This document shows positions 41,650-41,680 of a DNA stretch of 41,680 bases, in pieces. Position 1 is the first letter of the stretch. Every line of letters starts with the position of its first letter. The notes under the pieces were generated by a model, which ran no database searches, was not told the origin of the DNA, and saw only the letters and a program-made list of their open reading frames with translations. The translations under genes were made by a program, and so were the position numbers. Source of the stretch: an uncultured Porphyromonadaceae bacterium (GTDB taxonomy: Bacteria > Bacteroidota > Bacteroidia > Bacteroidales > Muribaculaceae); NCBI GenBank assembly GCA_900544305.1, contig UQUV01000027.1, positions 1-41,680 on the forward strand. Direction: 5' to 3'.

Positions 41650-41680
41650 CACTCGCAAAACGAAAAACGGCGGTACCGCA

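Noticed and set aside
41618..41680. Start of an rRNA or tRNA operon at the right edge
   Set aside because: The promoter is strong, but only about 30 bases follow and no RNA sequence can be recognised.

Overview
The window looks like a chromosomal segment of a Bacteroidales bacterium (Bacteroides, Parabacteroides, Barnesiella or a relative; the genus is not resolved). Evidence: a SusC/SusD outer-membrane pair, many Bacteroidota-type promoters (TAnnTTTG -7 boxes, several with TTTG 18-20 bp upstream), families largely confined to the phylum (DUF4271, DUF4254), the Bacteroidota gene order hemD-rnpA-yidD-tatD, and a serine-type sulfatase beside a GH20 lipoprotein. No rRNA, tRNA, CRISPR array, IS element or prophage was found.

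Layout. 1-3626: tightly overlapped minus-strand operon LOG protein > DUF4271 > hemD > rnpA > yidD > tatD-like. 3653-4770: single NAD-dependent epimerase gene with its own promoter and terminator. 4849-9389: minus-strand run DUF1343/NamZ-like exo-muramidase > sodium:solute symporter > WYL regulator > secreted EEP hydrolase. 9495-14481: susC-susD pair with a clear promoter and terminator. 14500-15187: long gene-poor AT-rich stretch ending in a 73-bp tandem repeat just before a YitT-family gene. 16146-18944: ruvB, then glycosyltransferase 9 and DUF4254, preceded by an 83-bp tandem repeat. 19244-22317: histidine phosphatase diverging from an AT-rich secreted protein with two chitobiase-like modules and a C-terminal tail. 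22506-23852: AT-rich two-gene module of a GHKL ATP-binding protein and a DUF4325 STAS-like protein. 24069-25822: dicarboxylate-type symporter overlapping a solitary Vsr endonuclease. 25983-28447: XRE-cupin regulator and an acyl-CoA synthetase. 28467-32473: GH20 beta-hexosaminidase and sulfatase. 32495-41414: sigma54 response regulator, then a full kdp potassium-uptake operon (small membrane ORF, kdpF, kdpA, kdpB, kdpC, a KdpD lacking its kinase half, and a separate histidine kinase). A strong promoter at 41618-41649 points out of the window.

How it works together. The kdp block appears to be a rewired Kdp switch: the KdpD sensing half and the kinase half are separate proteins, the regulator is NtrC-like rather than OmpR-like KdpE, and a sigma54-like -24/-12 element sits just before the first small gene. 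GH20 plus sulfatase fits trimming of sulfated amino-sugar glycans. DUF1343 plus symporter fits peptidoglycan amino-sugar scavenging.

The most interesting non-coding signal is that the 73-bp and 83-bp tandem repeats, about 4 kb apart and in opposite orientation, are homologous to each other. Both carry a 7-5-7 dyad over the -7 box, and the two base differences in one arm are compensated in the other.
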